Source of the DNA: Leptospira fainei serovar Hurstbridge str. BUT 6
GTDB taxonomy: Bacteria; Spirochaetota; Leptospiria; Leptospirales; Leptospiraceae
Assembly: GCF_000306235.2 (NCBI RefSeq)
Contig: NZ_AKWZ02000011.1
Span: forward strand, 248,001-312,000
Direction of reading: 5' to 3'
DNA: 64,000 bases
The notes beneath the pieces were generated by a model, which saw nothing but the letters and a program-made list of their open reading frames with translations, did not search any database and was not told where the DNA came from. The position numbers and the translations under genes are program-made. This document shows positions 25,693-34,953 of this stretch, in pieces (within the stretch, counting starts at the first letter, position 1; the number at the start of each line of letters is the position of its first letter).

Positions 25693-26654
25693 GAGAATCT
25701 TACGGAACGGGACTCCGAAGAAATCGGATTTCGCCTGCCATGAGGAATTTGACTTCCTCGGAATCCTTGAATGCAAAAAAAATGATCCAACCTTTATTCG
25801 TAGCGGAATCATTAAAGGATCGGGAGAGTATGTCTTCCCTCCCTGGAGTATTCCGAGACACGAAGGACACCGTTTTAAAGCAAATAGAGTCCGATTCGAA
25901 AGCAGGCGTTGAACATTTTTTACTTTTTTTAGTTCCGGGCAATAAGTCGAACGATTCCATTCCGACGAAATTCTACGAAGAAGTCATAGGCGGAATTAAA
26001 CGGAACTTTCCCGATGTTTTTCTTTGGATCGATACCTGTCTTTGCTCCTTAACCACTCACGGTCATTGCGGATTATTGGATACTAAGGGCAGAATCGATA
26101 ACGCCAAATCGGTTCGCCGCCTTTCGGAGATCGCTCTTTGTTATGCGAATTCCGGAGCGGATGGGATTTCTCCGTCGGACATGATGGACGGTCGAGTCGC
26201 GAGCCATCGTGAAATTTTGGACGAGCACGGTTTCGAAAATGTTCCCGTCATGAGTTATTCGACCAAATTCAAGAGTAATTTTTACGGACCGTTTAGAGAG
26301 GCTGCGGAGTCCGCCCCCGGTCATGGGGACCGTTCTTCCTATCAAATCGACGTGCGTAATAAGGAGGATTCTCTTCTTGCCTCGTTGAGGGATGCGAAAG
26401 AAGGCGCGGATTTGCTAATGGTAAAACCGGGTCTGACCGCAATTGATTTAATTCAACCGATACGCGATGCAACGGGGTTGCCTGTGGGAGCGTATCAAGT
26501 TAGTGGTGAATATGCATCATTATCGCTTCTTGCGGAAAACGGATTTTGTAAATTCGAGGACGCTCTGAAGGAAACTTGGCAAGTGTTTTCCCGGGCCGGG
26601 GCCGCGTATTTGATTACGTATGCCGCGCGACGTGGAAAGGAGATCTATTCTTGA
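25689..26654 (+). CDS. hemB: Delta-aminolevulinic acid dehydratase
   Basis: HemB joins two 5-aminolevulinate molecules to form porphobilinogen. The 321-residue protein has both Schiff-base lysines, in [15 protein letters not shown] and [14 protein letters not shown]. The active-site metal cluster [14 protein letters not shown] holds three cysteines, indicating a zinc-type rather than the Asp-rich magnesium-type enzyme. It starts in an ATGA overlap with hemC and ends in a TTGA overlap with hemL, so translation is coupled through the operon. Confidence 0.97.
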   Translation: MRESYGTGLRRNRISPAMRNLTSSESLNAKKMIQPLFVAESLKDRESMSSLPGVFRDTKDTVLKQIESDSKAGVEHFLLFLVPGNKSNDSIPTKFYEEVIGGIKRNFPDVFLWIDTCLCSLTTHGHCGLLDTKGRIDNAKSVRRLSEIALCYANSGADGISPSDMMDGRVASHREILDEHGFENVPVMSYSTKFKSNFYGPFREAAESAPGHGDRSSYQIDVRNKEDSLLASLRDAKEGADLLMVKPGLTAIDLIQPIRDATGLPVGAYQVSGEYASLSLLAENGFCKFEDALKETWQVFSRAGAAYLITYAARRGKEIYS

Positions 26655-27952
26655 AATCATACGGCACATCAGCGGAACTTTTCGATCGAGCGAAGAAGGT
26701 CTCGCCTGGAGGAGTTCATTCTCCCGTGAGGTCCTTCCGATCTGTAGGGGGGACTCCGGTTTTTTTTCAAAGCGCAAAAGGCGCAACGTTAACCGACGTG
26801 GAAAGAAAGCAGTACGTCGATTATTGTTTGAGCTTCGGTCCTTTGCTTTTGGGTCATCGAGATCCTGAGGTTGAGGAAGTCGTTTTGGAGACCGCTTCAC
26901 TCGCGTGGAGTTTCGGTGCCGCCGAACCCTATTCCTTAGAACTTGCGGAATGGATCGTCGCTCGTATCCCTTGGGCGGAGAAAATCCGTTTTGTAAATAG
27001 CGGAACGGAAGCGGTTATGAGCGCATTGCGAGTGGCTCGTGCATCGACCGGTCGGAATAAAATATTGAAGTTCGATGGATGTTATCACGGACATTTAGAC
27101 GCCCTTTTGGTAAAGGCCGGATCCGGTTTGGCTGGGGAATCTTCTTCGGATAGCGCTGGAATCGGTTCGGAACTTATACGAAACACGTTAGTTCTTCCGT
27201 TGGACGACGAGAAGGCGGTGGCAGAACTATTCGCGAAGGAAGGAAAAAATATCGCCGCTTTGGTGATCGAGCCTTTGCCTGCCAATTACGGATTGCTAAT
27301 CCAACGAAAGGAATTCCTGCAAAAAATCGTGGAAGTGGCGAGAAAATACGGTACTTTGATTTTGTTAGACGAAGTAATCAGCGGGTTTCGCGTCGGTCTT
27401 GCGGGAATGAGCGGCGAGTTGGGAATTCGTCCGGATTTGGTGACTTACGGTAAAATCATCGGCGGCGGGTTCCCGGTCGGCGCTTACGCAGGCCGCGCAG
27501 AGCTTCTGGATTTAGTCGCTCCTCAGGGGCCTGTCTATCAGGCCGGGACATTAAGCGCAAGTCCGTTCGGTATGAGAGCCGGATTGGCGACGCTTATGAA
27601 ATGCGAACGGGAAAACGTGTATCCGATCTTAGAAGAAAGAACAAAGAAATTAACGGAGGGATTACTTTCGATTTTTAGAAAGTACGATTCTGCGACCGAT
27701 TGGGCGGTGGAAACTCATGCGTCCTTATTTTGGTTTCATACGAAGAGTCCCTCCCCTATCCGAACCGTGGATGCGATCCCTGCCGGCCATAAGGAAGCTT
27801 TTGCGAGAGTATTCCATTTATTATTGAAGAACGGAATCTATCTGGCTCCTTCCGGTTATGAAGTGGGCTTTACGAGCTTTGCACACACTACACAAGTGAT
27901 CGACAAAACCTTGGAGTTAGCTGAAGAAGCTTTCAAAAAGAATCGATCGTAA
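26651..27952 (+). CDS. hemL: Glutamate-1-semialdehyde 2,1-aminomutase
   Basis: HemL moves the amino group of glutamate-1-semialdehyde to give 5-aminolevulinate, using pyridoxal phosphate. From the TTG at 26651, which overlaps the hemB stop, the protein has 433 residues, the normal length. A longer frame from 26576 adds residues that lie inside hemB. The PLP lysine is in [18 protein letters not shown]. Other signatures are [39 protein letters not shown] and [12 protein letters not shown]. The order hemB then hemL is not the biochemical order but is usual for this genus. Confidence 0.95.
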   Translation: MKSYGTSAELFDRAKKVSPGGVHSPVRSFRSVGGTPVFFQSAKGATLTDVERKQYVDYCLSFGPLLLGHRDPEVEEVVLETASLAWSFGAAEPYSLELAEWIVARIPWAEKIRFVNSGTEAVMSALRVARASTGRNKILKFDGCYHGHLDALLVKAGSGLAGESSSDSAGIGSELIRNTLVLPLDDEKAVAELFAKEGKNIAALVIEPLPANYGLLIQRKEFLQKIVEVARKYGTLILLDEVISGFRVGLAGMSGELGIRPDLVTYGKIIGGGFPVGAYAGRAELLDLVAPQGPVYQAGTLSASPFGMRAGLATLMKCERENVYPILEERTKKLTEGLLSIFRKYDSATDWAVETHASLFWFHTKSPSPIRTVDAIPAGHKEAFARVFHLLLKNGIYLAPSGYEVGFTSFAHTTQVIDKTLELAEEAFKKNRS

Positions 27953-27957
27953 ACTTT

Positions 27958-28884
27958 ATGCACTCCTTTAAATACAAAAAAGTTCTCCTTCCGCTGGTAT
28001 GGATAGCGATAACCGTTTCGCTCGGAAGTTGGTGGCTTTTTTTGGGACTTCGTCAAAATCGCATGGCTACGGAATTAGCCTCCATAATCGGCGGTATCGC
28101 GGAGCAAGAGGTTCTTGATAAGTTAGAAAGACAAAGCGTTATGATTAAGATGGAGGGGGCATTCTTCCTCTTAATGCTCGTCGCCGGTGGAATTACTTTG
28201 GTATGGCTGACGTTTCGAGAAGATAAACGTAATAAACTCATTCAGGATTTTTTTTCCACCGTTACTCACGAAATGAAGACTCCGTTGGCGAGTTTGAGAC
28301 TGCAGGTAGAAAGTCTTTTGGAGGAAAGCCCTAATCCCTCGACGGATAAACTTCTGTATAGACTTCTTAAGGATTCGGTGCGGATCGAATCTCAAATGAC
28401 CAAAGCCCTCTATCTTGCCAGTCTGATGCGGTCGGAAGGATTGTATTTGGAAGATACGAATCTTCCGGATTTGGAGGAAAGTTTTAAGGACGACTGGTCG
28501 GAATTAACTTTGATAACCGACTGGACTAGCGCGAGTGTTAAGGCGGATCGCAAAGCTTTAGAAAGCGTTTTCAGAAATCTTTTGGAAAATTCCGTTCAGC
28601 ATGGCAAGGCGACGGAAGTTAAAATATCTACTGAGCCCGCTCCAGGCGGCAGAGTAAAGTTCGCATTCAGAGACAACGGGATCGGTTTCCGCGGGGATCT
28701 CCGCACGTTAGGCAGACCGTTTATTCGACATACTTCGACGAGCGGTACCGGAATCGGTTTGTATATCGTTAAAAATCTTATCAAGAAAATGGGCGGTAAT
28801 TTCGTATTACGCGCCTCCGAATCCGGAGGGTTTCGAGCGGAATGGACCCTTTCCGCTTCTGAAAAAGGAGCAAGGTCGGTATGA
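27958..28884 (+). CDS. hemK: HemK-type sensor histidine kinase
   Basis: This is the sensor of the two-component system embedded in the Leptospira hem operon (HemK/HemR); it is not the unrelated methyltransferase once called hemK. The 308-residue protein has two membrane helices (about 9-30 and 66-85) around a short 35-residue external loop. The phosphoacceptor is H104 in TVTHEMKTPLASL. The ATPase domain has the N-box FRNLLENSVQHG, G1 FRDNGIGF and G2 GTGIGLYIVKNL. A short loop with no sensor fold suggests sensing in or near the membrane. It follows hemL by 5 bp and overlaps hemR by ATGA. Confidence 0.93.
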   Translation: MHSFKYKKVLLPLVWIAITVSLGSWWLFLGLRQNRMATELASIIGGIAEQEVLDKLERQSVMIKMEGAFFLLMLVAGGITLVWLTFREDKRNKLIQDFFSTVTHEMKTPLASLRLQVESLLEESPNPSTDKLLYRLLKDSVRIESQMTKALYLASLMRSEGLYLEDTNLPDLEESFKDDWSELTLITDWTSASVKADRKALESVFRNLLENSVQHGKATEVKISTEPAPGGRVKFAFRDNGIGFRGDLRTLGRPFIRHTSTSGTGIGLYIVKNLIKKMGGNFVLRASESGGFRAEWTLSASEKGARSV

Positions 28885-29573
28885 AGGCCAAGCTTTTACT
28901 GGTGGAGGATGATCGGTCTCTGGGAGAAACTCTCAAAGAGAGGCTGGAGAAGGAAGGATACGAAATGATTTGGACCGTATCCGCGCAATCCGCAAGAGCT
29001 TTGGCCCTGGATTCTAAACCGGATTTGATTCTTCTGGATGTAAGATTGCCCGACGGCGACGGATTCGAATTGGCGGCGGAATTACGGACTCGCAAAGATT
29101 GTCCTCCTTTTCTATTCTTAACCGCGCATTCGGGCGCCCCGGAGAGATTGCGAGGATTCGAACTCGGAGCCGAGGAGTTTATTCCGAAGCCTTTTCACTT
29201 GAAGGAACTTTTAATCCGAGTAAGACACGTATTAGAATCTCATAAACATTCCTTTAAGAAAACTAAATACGTTTACGAAGGATTTATTTTGGATTTTTCA
29301 GGGTATTCCATTCATGCTCCTTCGGGCGAGGAAATTCATCTTTCCAAAAGGGATTGCGCATTGTTGAATATGTTGGTTGAAGAGAGACAAAGAACGGTGA
29401 GCCGAGACGAGATTTTGGATCGCCTTTGGGGAGAGGAAAAATTCCCCACAAATAGAACGATAGATAATTCCATTGTCCGTCTGCGGCAAGCCTTCGGGGA
29501 CAAAGGCGAAGAAGCCATTCGATCCGTGAGAGGGGTCGGTTATCAATGGACCGGAGATTTACAGGATGCCTAA
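28881..29573 (+). CDS. hemR: HemR-type response regulator (OmpR family)
   Basis: The 230-residue protein has an N-terminal receiver domain with the phosphorylation site D53 in LILLDVRLPDGDG, the acidic pocket VEDD at 8-11 and the Lys in IPKPF. The C-terminal winged-helix domain (about 135-228) includes SRDEILDRLWGE and NRTIDNSIVRLRQAFG. Established work on Leptospira shows that HemR binds the hem-box, activating heme synthesis genes and repressing heme degradation. Its own operon carries an exact hem-box in front of hemA, giving a feedback loop. The gene overlaps both neighbours. Confidence 0.93.
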   Translation: MKAKLLLVEDDRSLGETLKERLEKEGYEMIWTVSAQSARALALDSKPDLILLDVRLPDGDGFELAAELRTRKDCPPFLFLTAHSGAPERLRGFELGAEEFIPKPFHLKELLIRVRHVLESHKHSFKKTKYVYEGFILDFSGYSIHAPSGEEIHLSKRDCALLNMLVEERQRTVSRDEILDRLWGEEKFPTNRTIDNSIVRLRQAFGDKGEEAIRSVRGVGYQWTGDLQDA

Positions 29574-30588
29574 TCAGAAATTTACGAACGCCCTGCTATG
29601 CAAGGCTCAATCAGTTCCTCCGATCTGGATGATGCGCCAGGCCGGTAGATATCATTCTCATTACCAAAATTTACGGAAGAAGCACACTTTCGAGGAGTTG
29701 TGTAAAATTCCGGAACTTGCCGCGGAAGTCGCCTATGGCCCGGTCGACGATTTCGGGTTCGATACGGCAATTCTGTTTTCAGATATTCTATTTCCCCTGG
29801 AAGCCCTTGGAATGGGTCTAAAGTTTGGAGACGATGGTCCTAAGCTCGGCTGGCAATTGGCCGAGTCGAGCGATTTGGGAAGAATGCATTCTTTGGAACA
29901 CGCCGTCGATTTTATGAGCTTCCAGAAGAAGGCGGTAGCCTTAACGCGCAAAAGAATTCCCGAAGACCGATCCTTGATCGGGTTTATCGGCGGTCCGTGG
30001 ACCTTATTCTGTTATGCGACATTAGGGAAACATGATGGAAATTTGATTTTACCCAAAGTTTCGCCATCCCTGAGAGAGGGGTTCTATAAAAAACTTTTAC
30101 CTCTATTGCGGGAGAATATTCGGCTTCAACTGGAAGGCGGCGCCGAGATCGTCATGATTTTTGATACGGCAGGTGGAGATGCTTCTCCCGGTTTCTTTAA
30201 GGAGGCCGTATTTCCGCCCTTGCAGGAGCTGGTGGAGGCGTTTCCAGGAAAGATAGGCTATTATGCGAAGGGAATTCCTTCTCAAAGTTTGAAATCGATT
30301 CGTTCTTTAGCCGGTCTTGCGGGCTTCGGAGTGGATCATCGCGTCGAACTAACGGAGCTCTTCGGAAAACAAAATCAGTTTATCCAGGGAAATTTCGATC
30401 AGGCGATGCTCTTTTTGGATCCTAACGAATTTCGAAGTTATTTGATGAAATGGCTGGAGCCGTTCTTAAGACTTACGCCCGATCAACGGTCCGGATGGAT
30501 CTGCGGATTAGGCCACGGAGTTCTTCCTAAAACTCCCGAAGCGAATGTGCGCAATTTTGTAAAAACTGTTAGGGAGGTATTTGCATGA
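29566..30588 (+). CDS. hemE: Uroporphyrinogen decarboxylase
   Basis: HemE removes four carboxyl groups from uroporphyrinogen III to give coproporphyrinogen III. The 340-residue protein has the signature PPIWMMRQAGRY near the start, with the catalytic Arg, and FDTAILFSDILFPLEALGMGLKF with the key Asp. The second signature region GFIGGPWTLFCYAT and the segment GFGVDHRVELTELF are typical. It overlaps hemR by 8 bp and hemN by ATGA, consistent with one operon. Confidence 0.96.
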   Translation: MPNQKFTNALLCKAQSVPPIWMMRQAGRYHSHYQNLRKKHTFEELCKIPELAAEVAYGPVDDFGFDTAILFSDILFPLEALGMGLKFGDDGPKLGWQLAESSDLGRMHSLEHAVDFMSFQKKAVALTRKRIPEDRSLIGFIGGPWTLFCYATLGKHDGNLILPKVSPSLREGFYKKLLPLLRENIRLQLEGGAEIVMIFDTAGGDASPGFFKEAVFPPLQELVEAFPGKIGYYAKGIPSQSLKSIRSLAGLAGFGVDHRVELTELFGKQNQFIQGNFDQAMLFLDPNEFRSYLMKWLEPFLRLTPDQRSGWICGLGHGVLPKTPEANVRNFVKTVREVFA

Positions 30589-31934
30589 AATCACAATTAA
30601 ATCTGATAGAAAAATATGATGTTCCCGCTCCGCGTTATACTAGTTATCCGACGGTTCCATATTGGGAGGATAACCCCACACGTTCGGAATGGTTGAAGGC
30701 CGTTCGAGATAGAGTTCTTCCTGAAAATTCGTCCGTTGCATTGTACTTACATATTCCCTTTTGCGAAACGTTGTGTTCTTTTTGCGGATGCAATACTTCG
30801 ATTACTAAAAACCACACTGTGGAAGAACCGTATATCGAGACCCTATTAGCGGAATTTGCGAATTATGTGAAGGCGGTCCCGGAGTTACCGAAGCGCGAAT
30901 TGAGAGAACTGCATCTCGGAGGAGGCTCTCCCACTTACCTCTCCGAATCCAATTTGAAAGCGCTTCTAACTCCGATTCTGAGCTCTTGGAAAACGGCGGA
31001 AAGACCCGAGTTTTCCTTAGAAGTGGATCCTAGAAGAACCAGGTTGACTCAACTAGAAGTCTTAAAGGATTTCGGATTTACGAGAATCAGTTTGGGAGTT
31101 CAGGATTTCGATGCCGAAGTCCAAAGATTAGTGAACCGAATCCAACCCTACGAGCTTACTGCCGGCATTACGGATGGAGCTCGAAAATTGGGCTACACGT
31201 CGGTAAACTTCGACCTTATCTACGGACTGCCTAAGCAAACTAAAGAAAGTATACGGGATACTATATTAAAAACTTTGCAATTACGTCCGGACAGGATCGC
31301 GTTTTACAGTTATGCACATGTCCCTTGGATTAAGGCAGCTCAGAGATTGTTTACCGAGGACGATCTTCCAAAAGGATCGGAAAAAAGAGAGCTCTACGAA
31401 ATCGGGAGAGAGATGTTCCTAAACGCGGGTTACAAAGAAATAGGTATGGATCATTTTGCGCTCGAAACGGATTCACTGTATGCTGCCTCTTTGGACGGAA
31501 CTCTTCATCGTAATTTCATGGGGTATACGACTCGCTCTACGGAGCTTCTCTTAGGCATGGGAGTCTCGGCTATTTCGGATAGCTGGGATTGTTTTTATCA
31601 GAATGAAAAAATTCTGAAGAAATACCAAAGAAGAATTCAGGAAGACGGCCATGCGCTGCTTAGAGGACATAAGCTGACTTCCGAGGATTTGCGACAACGC
31701 GAATTGGTTCTGAAGCTCTCTACGACAGGCAGAGTTGATATTCCCGAGGAGATTTTCGAGGAAGTTAGGCTCTATTTAGCCTCCATGGAGGACGATACTT
31801 TAATTAGGTGGGATGGTCATACCCTCGTTCTTACGGATGTCGGTAAGCCTTTTCTTCGAAACGCTTGTACAGGTCTGGACCTGCGATTAAGAAGAAAAAG
31901 TCCTGAAAGTAAGGTTTTCTCGCAATCTATTTGA
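30585..31934 (+). CDS. hemN: Oxygen-independent coproporphyrinogen III oxidase (radical SAM)
   Basis: HemN decarboxylates two propionate side chains to form protoporphyrinogen IX, using S-adenosylmethionine and a 4Fe-4S cluster instead of oxygen. The cluster ligands C60, C64 and C67 lie in HIPFCETLCSFCGC, the extra Cys of the true HemN group (CGC) being present. The segments LHLGGGSPTYLS, RISLGVQDF and FDLIYGLPKQT follow. The length, 449 residues, suits genuine HemN rather than the shorter HemW chaperone. It is the last gene of the overlapping hem operon; 145 bp follow before the next gene. Confidence 0.95.
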   Translation: MKSQLNLIEKYDVPAPRYTSYPTVPYWEDNPTRSEWLKAVRDRVLPENSSVALYLHIPFCETLCSFCGCNTSITKNHTVEEPYIETLLAEFANYVKAVPELPKRELRELHLGGGSPTYLSESNLKALLTPILSSWKTAERPEFSLEVDPRRTRLTQLEVLKDFGFTRISLGVQDFDAEVQRLVNRIQPYELTAGITDGARKLGYTSVNFDLIYGLPKQTKESIRDTILKTLQLRPDRIAFYSYAHVPWIKAAQRLFTEDDLPKGSEKRELYEIGREMFLNAGYKEIGMDHFALETDSLYAASLDGTLHRNFMGYTTRSTELLLGMGVSAISDSWDCFYQNEKILKKYQRRIQEDGHALLRGHKLTSEDLRQRELVLKLSTTGRVDIPEEIFEEVRLYLASMEDDTLIRWDGHTLVLTDVGKPFLRNACTGLDLRLRRKSPESKVFSQSI

Positions 31935-32079
31935 ACAAGCGCAGGGACTCGATTGTTTGATAAAATGGCGAGTAAGCGACAAAATAACCGTTTTGGAAAT
32001 AAATTACTTCTCGTCTAATATTATCGGGGGAACTTCTCAGTTTTTAGGACTCGTTACTAGGAATTGTTAAAGTTATAGA

Positions 32080-33042
32080 ATGGTTTCATCAGCGTTTCGA
32101 ACAATTACAATGGTTCTCATCCTGTTTATATTACCGGCGGCAATATTTCCGGTGACCATTCTGTTGCGCGAAGGCGGCAAAATAAAAGGCGATCTAGTCA
32201 CGCAAAATCAATCATCGGTAGTGGTTCAAACCGAATCAGGCAAACGTGCAATCAATAAAAAGTTAATCTTAAAAGTCTTGTATAAGGACGTAAGCGACGA
32301 CGAGGAAGAAAAGATTCGCGCTTCCGAGGAAAAGAAGATCGCCAATACCAAGCGAGAATTCGTAGAAAAAGAACAAGCTCGGCAGCTACAACAGCAACAG
32401 GAAGAAGCGGATCGGCTTAGGCGGGAAGAAGAGCAGCGTAGAGCGGTTCAGGAAGTTCCTAAGCAGGATGCGATAGAACCTGGAAAGGCATTGTTTCGTT
32501 CGGCAGTGTTGCCCGGATGGGGACAATTTTATAGCGATCGAAAAGTTTTCGGGGTACTTTGGCCGACTTTAATGGCGGCGGCGGGCTTTGCTTCTTACGA
32601 TAAGTATAGAGTCTATCGCAATGCGGTTAGAGATTACGGAACATTAGGAAATCCTTATTCTCAGACCGCGATCATAGGAACTGCTTTAGGAGTGAATGCA
32701 GTATACCTTCCTCCGACGTCTTCGGACCCGTTGACCCAATACGTTCTGGATCAGAATTACAATCTAATTCGCCAAAAACGGGCGGAGGCCGATCGGGACT
32801 TTCAACATTATCAAGAAGCTCTATACGCATTAGGCACCATTTACCTACTTAATTTAGTCGATGCTTATTTCTTTGCCAACTTTGGCAGAAATTTAGTAAA
32901 AGTTTCCGACGGCACAAATCCCGGTCTCGTCTTATCGGTGTTACCTTCGAATGTCGGCCAAGCAAATTTAAGCTCCACAGGATCTTCTTCCTCAACTTTT
33001 TCGGAAACCAAATATTCGTTCGGTTATAGATTCAGTTTCTAA
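32080..33042 (+). CDS. DUF5683-like membrane protein with coiled-coil region
   Basis: The 320-residue protein opens with a signal-like hydrophobic segment (about 9-28), followed by a small beta domain (REGGKIKGDLVTQNQSSVVVQT). A Glu/Gln/Lys-rich coiled coil spans about 70-130. The rest has the PGKALFRSAVLPGWGQFYSDRK motif followed by membrane segments, as in the DUF5683/P-loop-free membrane families. Function is unknown. It sits between hemN and hemY, 145 bp after the former and about 100 bp before the latter, so it may be cotranscribed with heme genes without being part of the pathway. Confidence 0.75.
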   Translation: MVSSAFRTITMVLILFILPAAIFPVTILLREGGKIKGDLVTQNQSSVVVQTESGKRAINKKLILKVLYKDVSDDEEEKIRASEEKKIANTKREFVEKEQARQLQQQQEEADRLRREEEQRRAVQEVPKQDAIEPGKALFRSAVLPGWGQFYSDRKVFGVLWPTLMAAAGFASYDKYRVYRNAVRDYGTLGNPYSQTAIIGTALGVNAVYLPPTSSDPLTQYVLDQNYNLIRQKRAEADRDFQHYQEALYALGTIYLLNLVDAYFFANFGRNLVKVSDGTNPGLVLSVLPSNVGQANLSSTGSSSSTFSETKYSFGYRFSF

Positions 33043-33143
33043 ACAAGAAAACTTGATTTTTCTTATCCCCGAATAAGCTACCTTTCAACTTTTCATTCAG
33101 GGTATTTTATTGCCAGAACGATCGGGGGTTCTACGATGTAGCC

Positions 33144-34430
33144 GTGGCAAAATCCATTCCAGATCGAGTTATTATTGGCGCCGGATTTACAGGCCTCGTC
33201 CACGCATTTCTCGCAATCGAGAAAGGAGAATCCGTCCTGGTTTTGGAAAAGAGGGACGGGACCGGCGGTTTAATCCGTTCGGTTCGTACCGAATATGGCA
33301 TCGTAGAGACGGCTGCAAATGGAATCCTGAATTGTTGGGAATTGGAGAAGCTTGCTTCCCGATTGGGTTTGGACATTCTGCTTCCCGATTCCGCTTCCCG
33401 AAGAAGATATATATTTTCCGATGGAAAACCGAGACGGTTGCCGTTGAAGTTGGGCGAGATTATCCGGTTAGTTTACGGTGCGGTCTCAAAACCGTCCAAA
33501 CCGGAGCCCGGCGAATCCGTGCTCCGTTGGGGAAAGCGGGTATTGGGCGAAGGTGCAGTATCTAAAATCGTCGAACCGGCGTTAGGTGGAATTTACGCCG
33601 GAGATTTGGATCTGATGTCCGCCGAGTTTGTTTTCGGTAAATTTCTGCCGGAAGATCAAACTCTCTGGAATAATTTAAGAACATATTCGAAATCCTTAAA
33701 GAGTAAACCGAGGCTTGCGCCTGCAAGACGCGGTACGGTTAGTTTTAGGGGCGGAATCGGCACTTTAGTCCGAGCTATGGAAGCCAGAGTGATTCAAGAC
33801 GGAAAGATTTTGTATAATGAAGATATATCCAGCTTGCGCGAACTTAGGAAGAGATTCCCGGGCGCCAAGATTACGATTGCTACCGGTTTGGCATCTAGTT
33901 TGAGAATTTTAAAGAGCGAATTTCCTGAATTGAAAACCTATCAAGGAGTTTTGGAGTTATTGCCGATTGTAAGCGTCACTAGATTCGGCAGAGATTCCGT
34001 CTTAAAAGGGAAGAAAGGATTTGGAATACTTTTTCCTAAAGATCATAAATCATTTTCTTCGGAATTAGGGCTGCGGGTCAGGGGAATTTTGTTCAACGAT
34101 TTTATCTGGCCTAGTCGAGCGGAAAAAGGAATTCACTCCGAAACCTACGTCTACGGCGGAGCCGGAGATCGGGAAATTGCAACTAAGTCGGAGGATGAAA
34201 TTATTAATATTGTAGAGGACGATAGGAAGAAATTAATTCCTGACAGTCTTGATCCCGTTAATCATTATGTGACGGTATGGAAGGAAGCCTTGCCGGTGTA
34301 CGGGCCGCAGCTTTATGCATTTAATAAAGATTTGGATAGGATCCTTCCCGCTGATATCAAAGTTGAAGGAAACTTTCGGCAAGGGATCGGCTTAAAGTCC
34401 ATTTTAGAAAGGGCATTTGCAGGAAATTAA
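33144..34430 (+). CDS. hemY: Protoporphyrinogen oxidase, HemY type
   Basis: The enzyme oxidises protoporphyrinogen IX to protoporphyrin IX with FAD. The 428-residue protein starts with the dinucleotide-binding motif VIIGAGFTGLVHAFLAIEKG and VLVLEKRDGTGGLIRS, then the family segment EPALGGIYAGDLDLMSAEFVF. The C-terminal FAD region reads NFRQGIGLKSILE, with a looser match than usual. The start is GTG at 33144. This gene is called hemG in some Leptospira annotations, though the fold is that of HemY, unrelated to E. coli HemG. Confidence 0.9.
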   Translation: MAKSIPDRVIIGAGFTGLVHAFLAIEKGESVLVLEKRDGTGGLIRSVRTEYGIVETAANGILNCWELEKLASRLGLDILLPDSASRRRYIFSDGKPRRLPLKLGEIIRLVYGAVSKPSKPEPGESVLRWGKRVLGEGAVSKIVEPALGGIYAGDLDLMSAEFVFGKFLPEDQTLWNNLRTYSKSLKSKPRLAPARRGTVSFRGGIGTLVRAMEARVIQDGKILYNEDISSLRELRKRFPGAKITIATGLASSLRILKSEFPELKTYQGVLELLPIVSVTRFGRDSVLKGKKGFGILFPKDHKSFSSELGLRVRGILFNDFIWPSRAEKGIHSETYVYGGAGDREIATKSEDEIINIVEDDRKKLIPDSLDPVNHYVTVWKEALPVYGPQLYAFNKDLDRILPADIKVEGNFRQGIGLKSILERAFAGN

Positions 34431-34453
34431 AAGTCTCATAGAAGAGGTGGGCA

Positions 34454-34927
34454 ATGAAATACGAAGACCTAGAAAAACTAAACAGTCTCAAAGAAAAGGG
34501 TGCGATCTCTCAGGAAGAATATGAGGCGGAGAAAAAGAAGATTTTAGAGACTCCTTATCCGAAACAGAATGATCGCTTAGGAATGACGGTCAATCAATAC
34601 TGCATGCTGTTACATTTGTCTTTATATTCCGTATTCGTATTTCCCGTCGTCGGCATGCTGGTGCCGCTCGTTCTGTGGTTGATCGAAAAAGATTCGGACC
34701 CGGATGTCGATGCACACGGCCAAATCGTCGTCAATTGGATGATCAGCTCCTTGATCTACGGAATAATTTTCGGAATTCTATGCATCGTTCTGATTGGAAT
34801 TCCATTTATTCTTCTTTTGGGTGTATGTTATGTTTTGTTCCCGATTATCGGAGCGGTGAAAGCCAATAACGGAATCAAATGGGAATATCCTTTAAGCCTG
34901 CGCTTCTTAAAAAAAGAAACGCCTTAA
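34454..34927 (+). CDS. Small membrane protein, SHOCT plus DUF4870 domains
   Basis: Residues 1-32 are a SHOCT motif (YEDLEKLNSLKEKGAISQEEYEAEKKKIL), a short helical oligomerisation element. Residues about 45-150 form a DUF4870-type domain with three membrane helices and the loop GMLVPLVLWLIEKDSDPDVDAHGQIVVNWM. The 157-residue protein has no known reaction. It starts 23 bp after hemY behind GAGGTGGGC, is probably cotranscribed with it, and converges with hemH. Confidence 0.85.
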   Translation: MKYEDLEKLNSLKEKGAISQEEYEAEKKKILETPYPKQNDRLGMTVNQYCMLLHLSLYSVFVFPVVGMLVPLVLWLIEKDSDPDVDAHGQIVVNWMISSLIYGIIFGILCIVLIGIPFILLLGVCYVLFPIIGAVKANNGIKWEYPLSLRFLKKETP

Positions 34928-34953
34928 TAGCGGAGAATATTTTCGATCGTGAA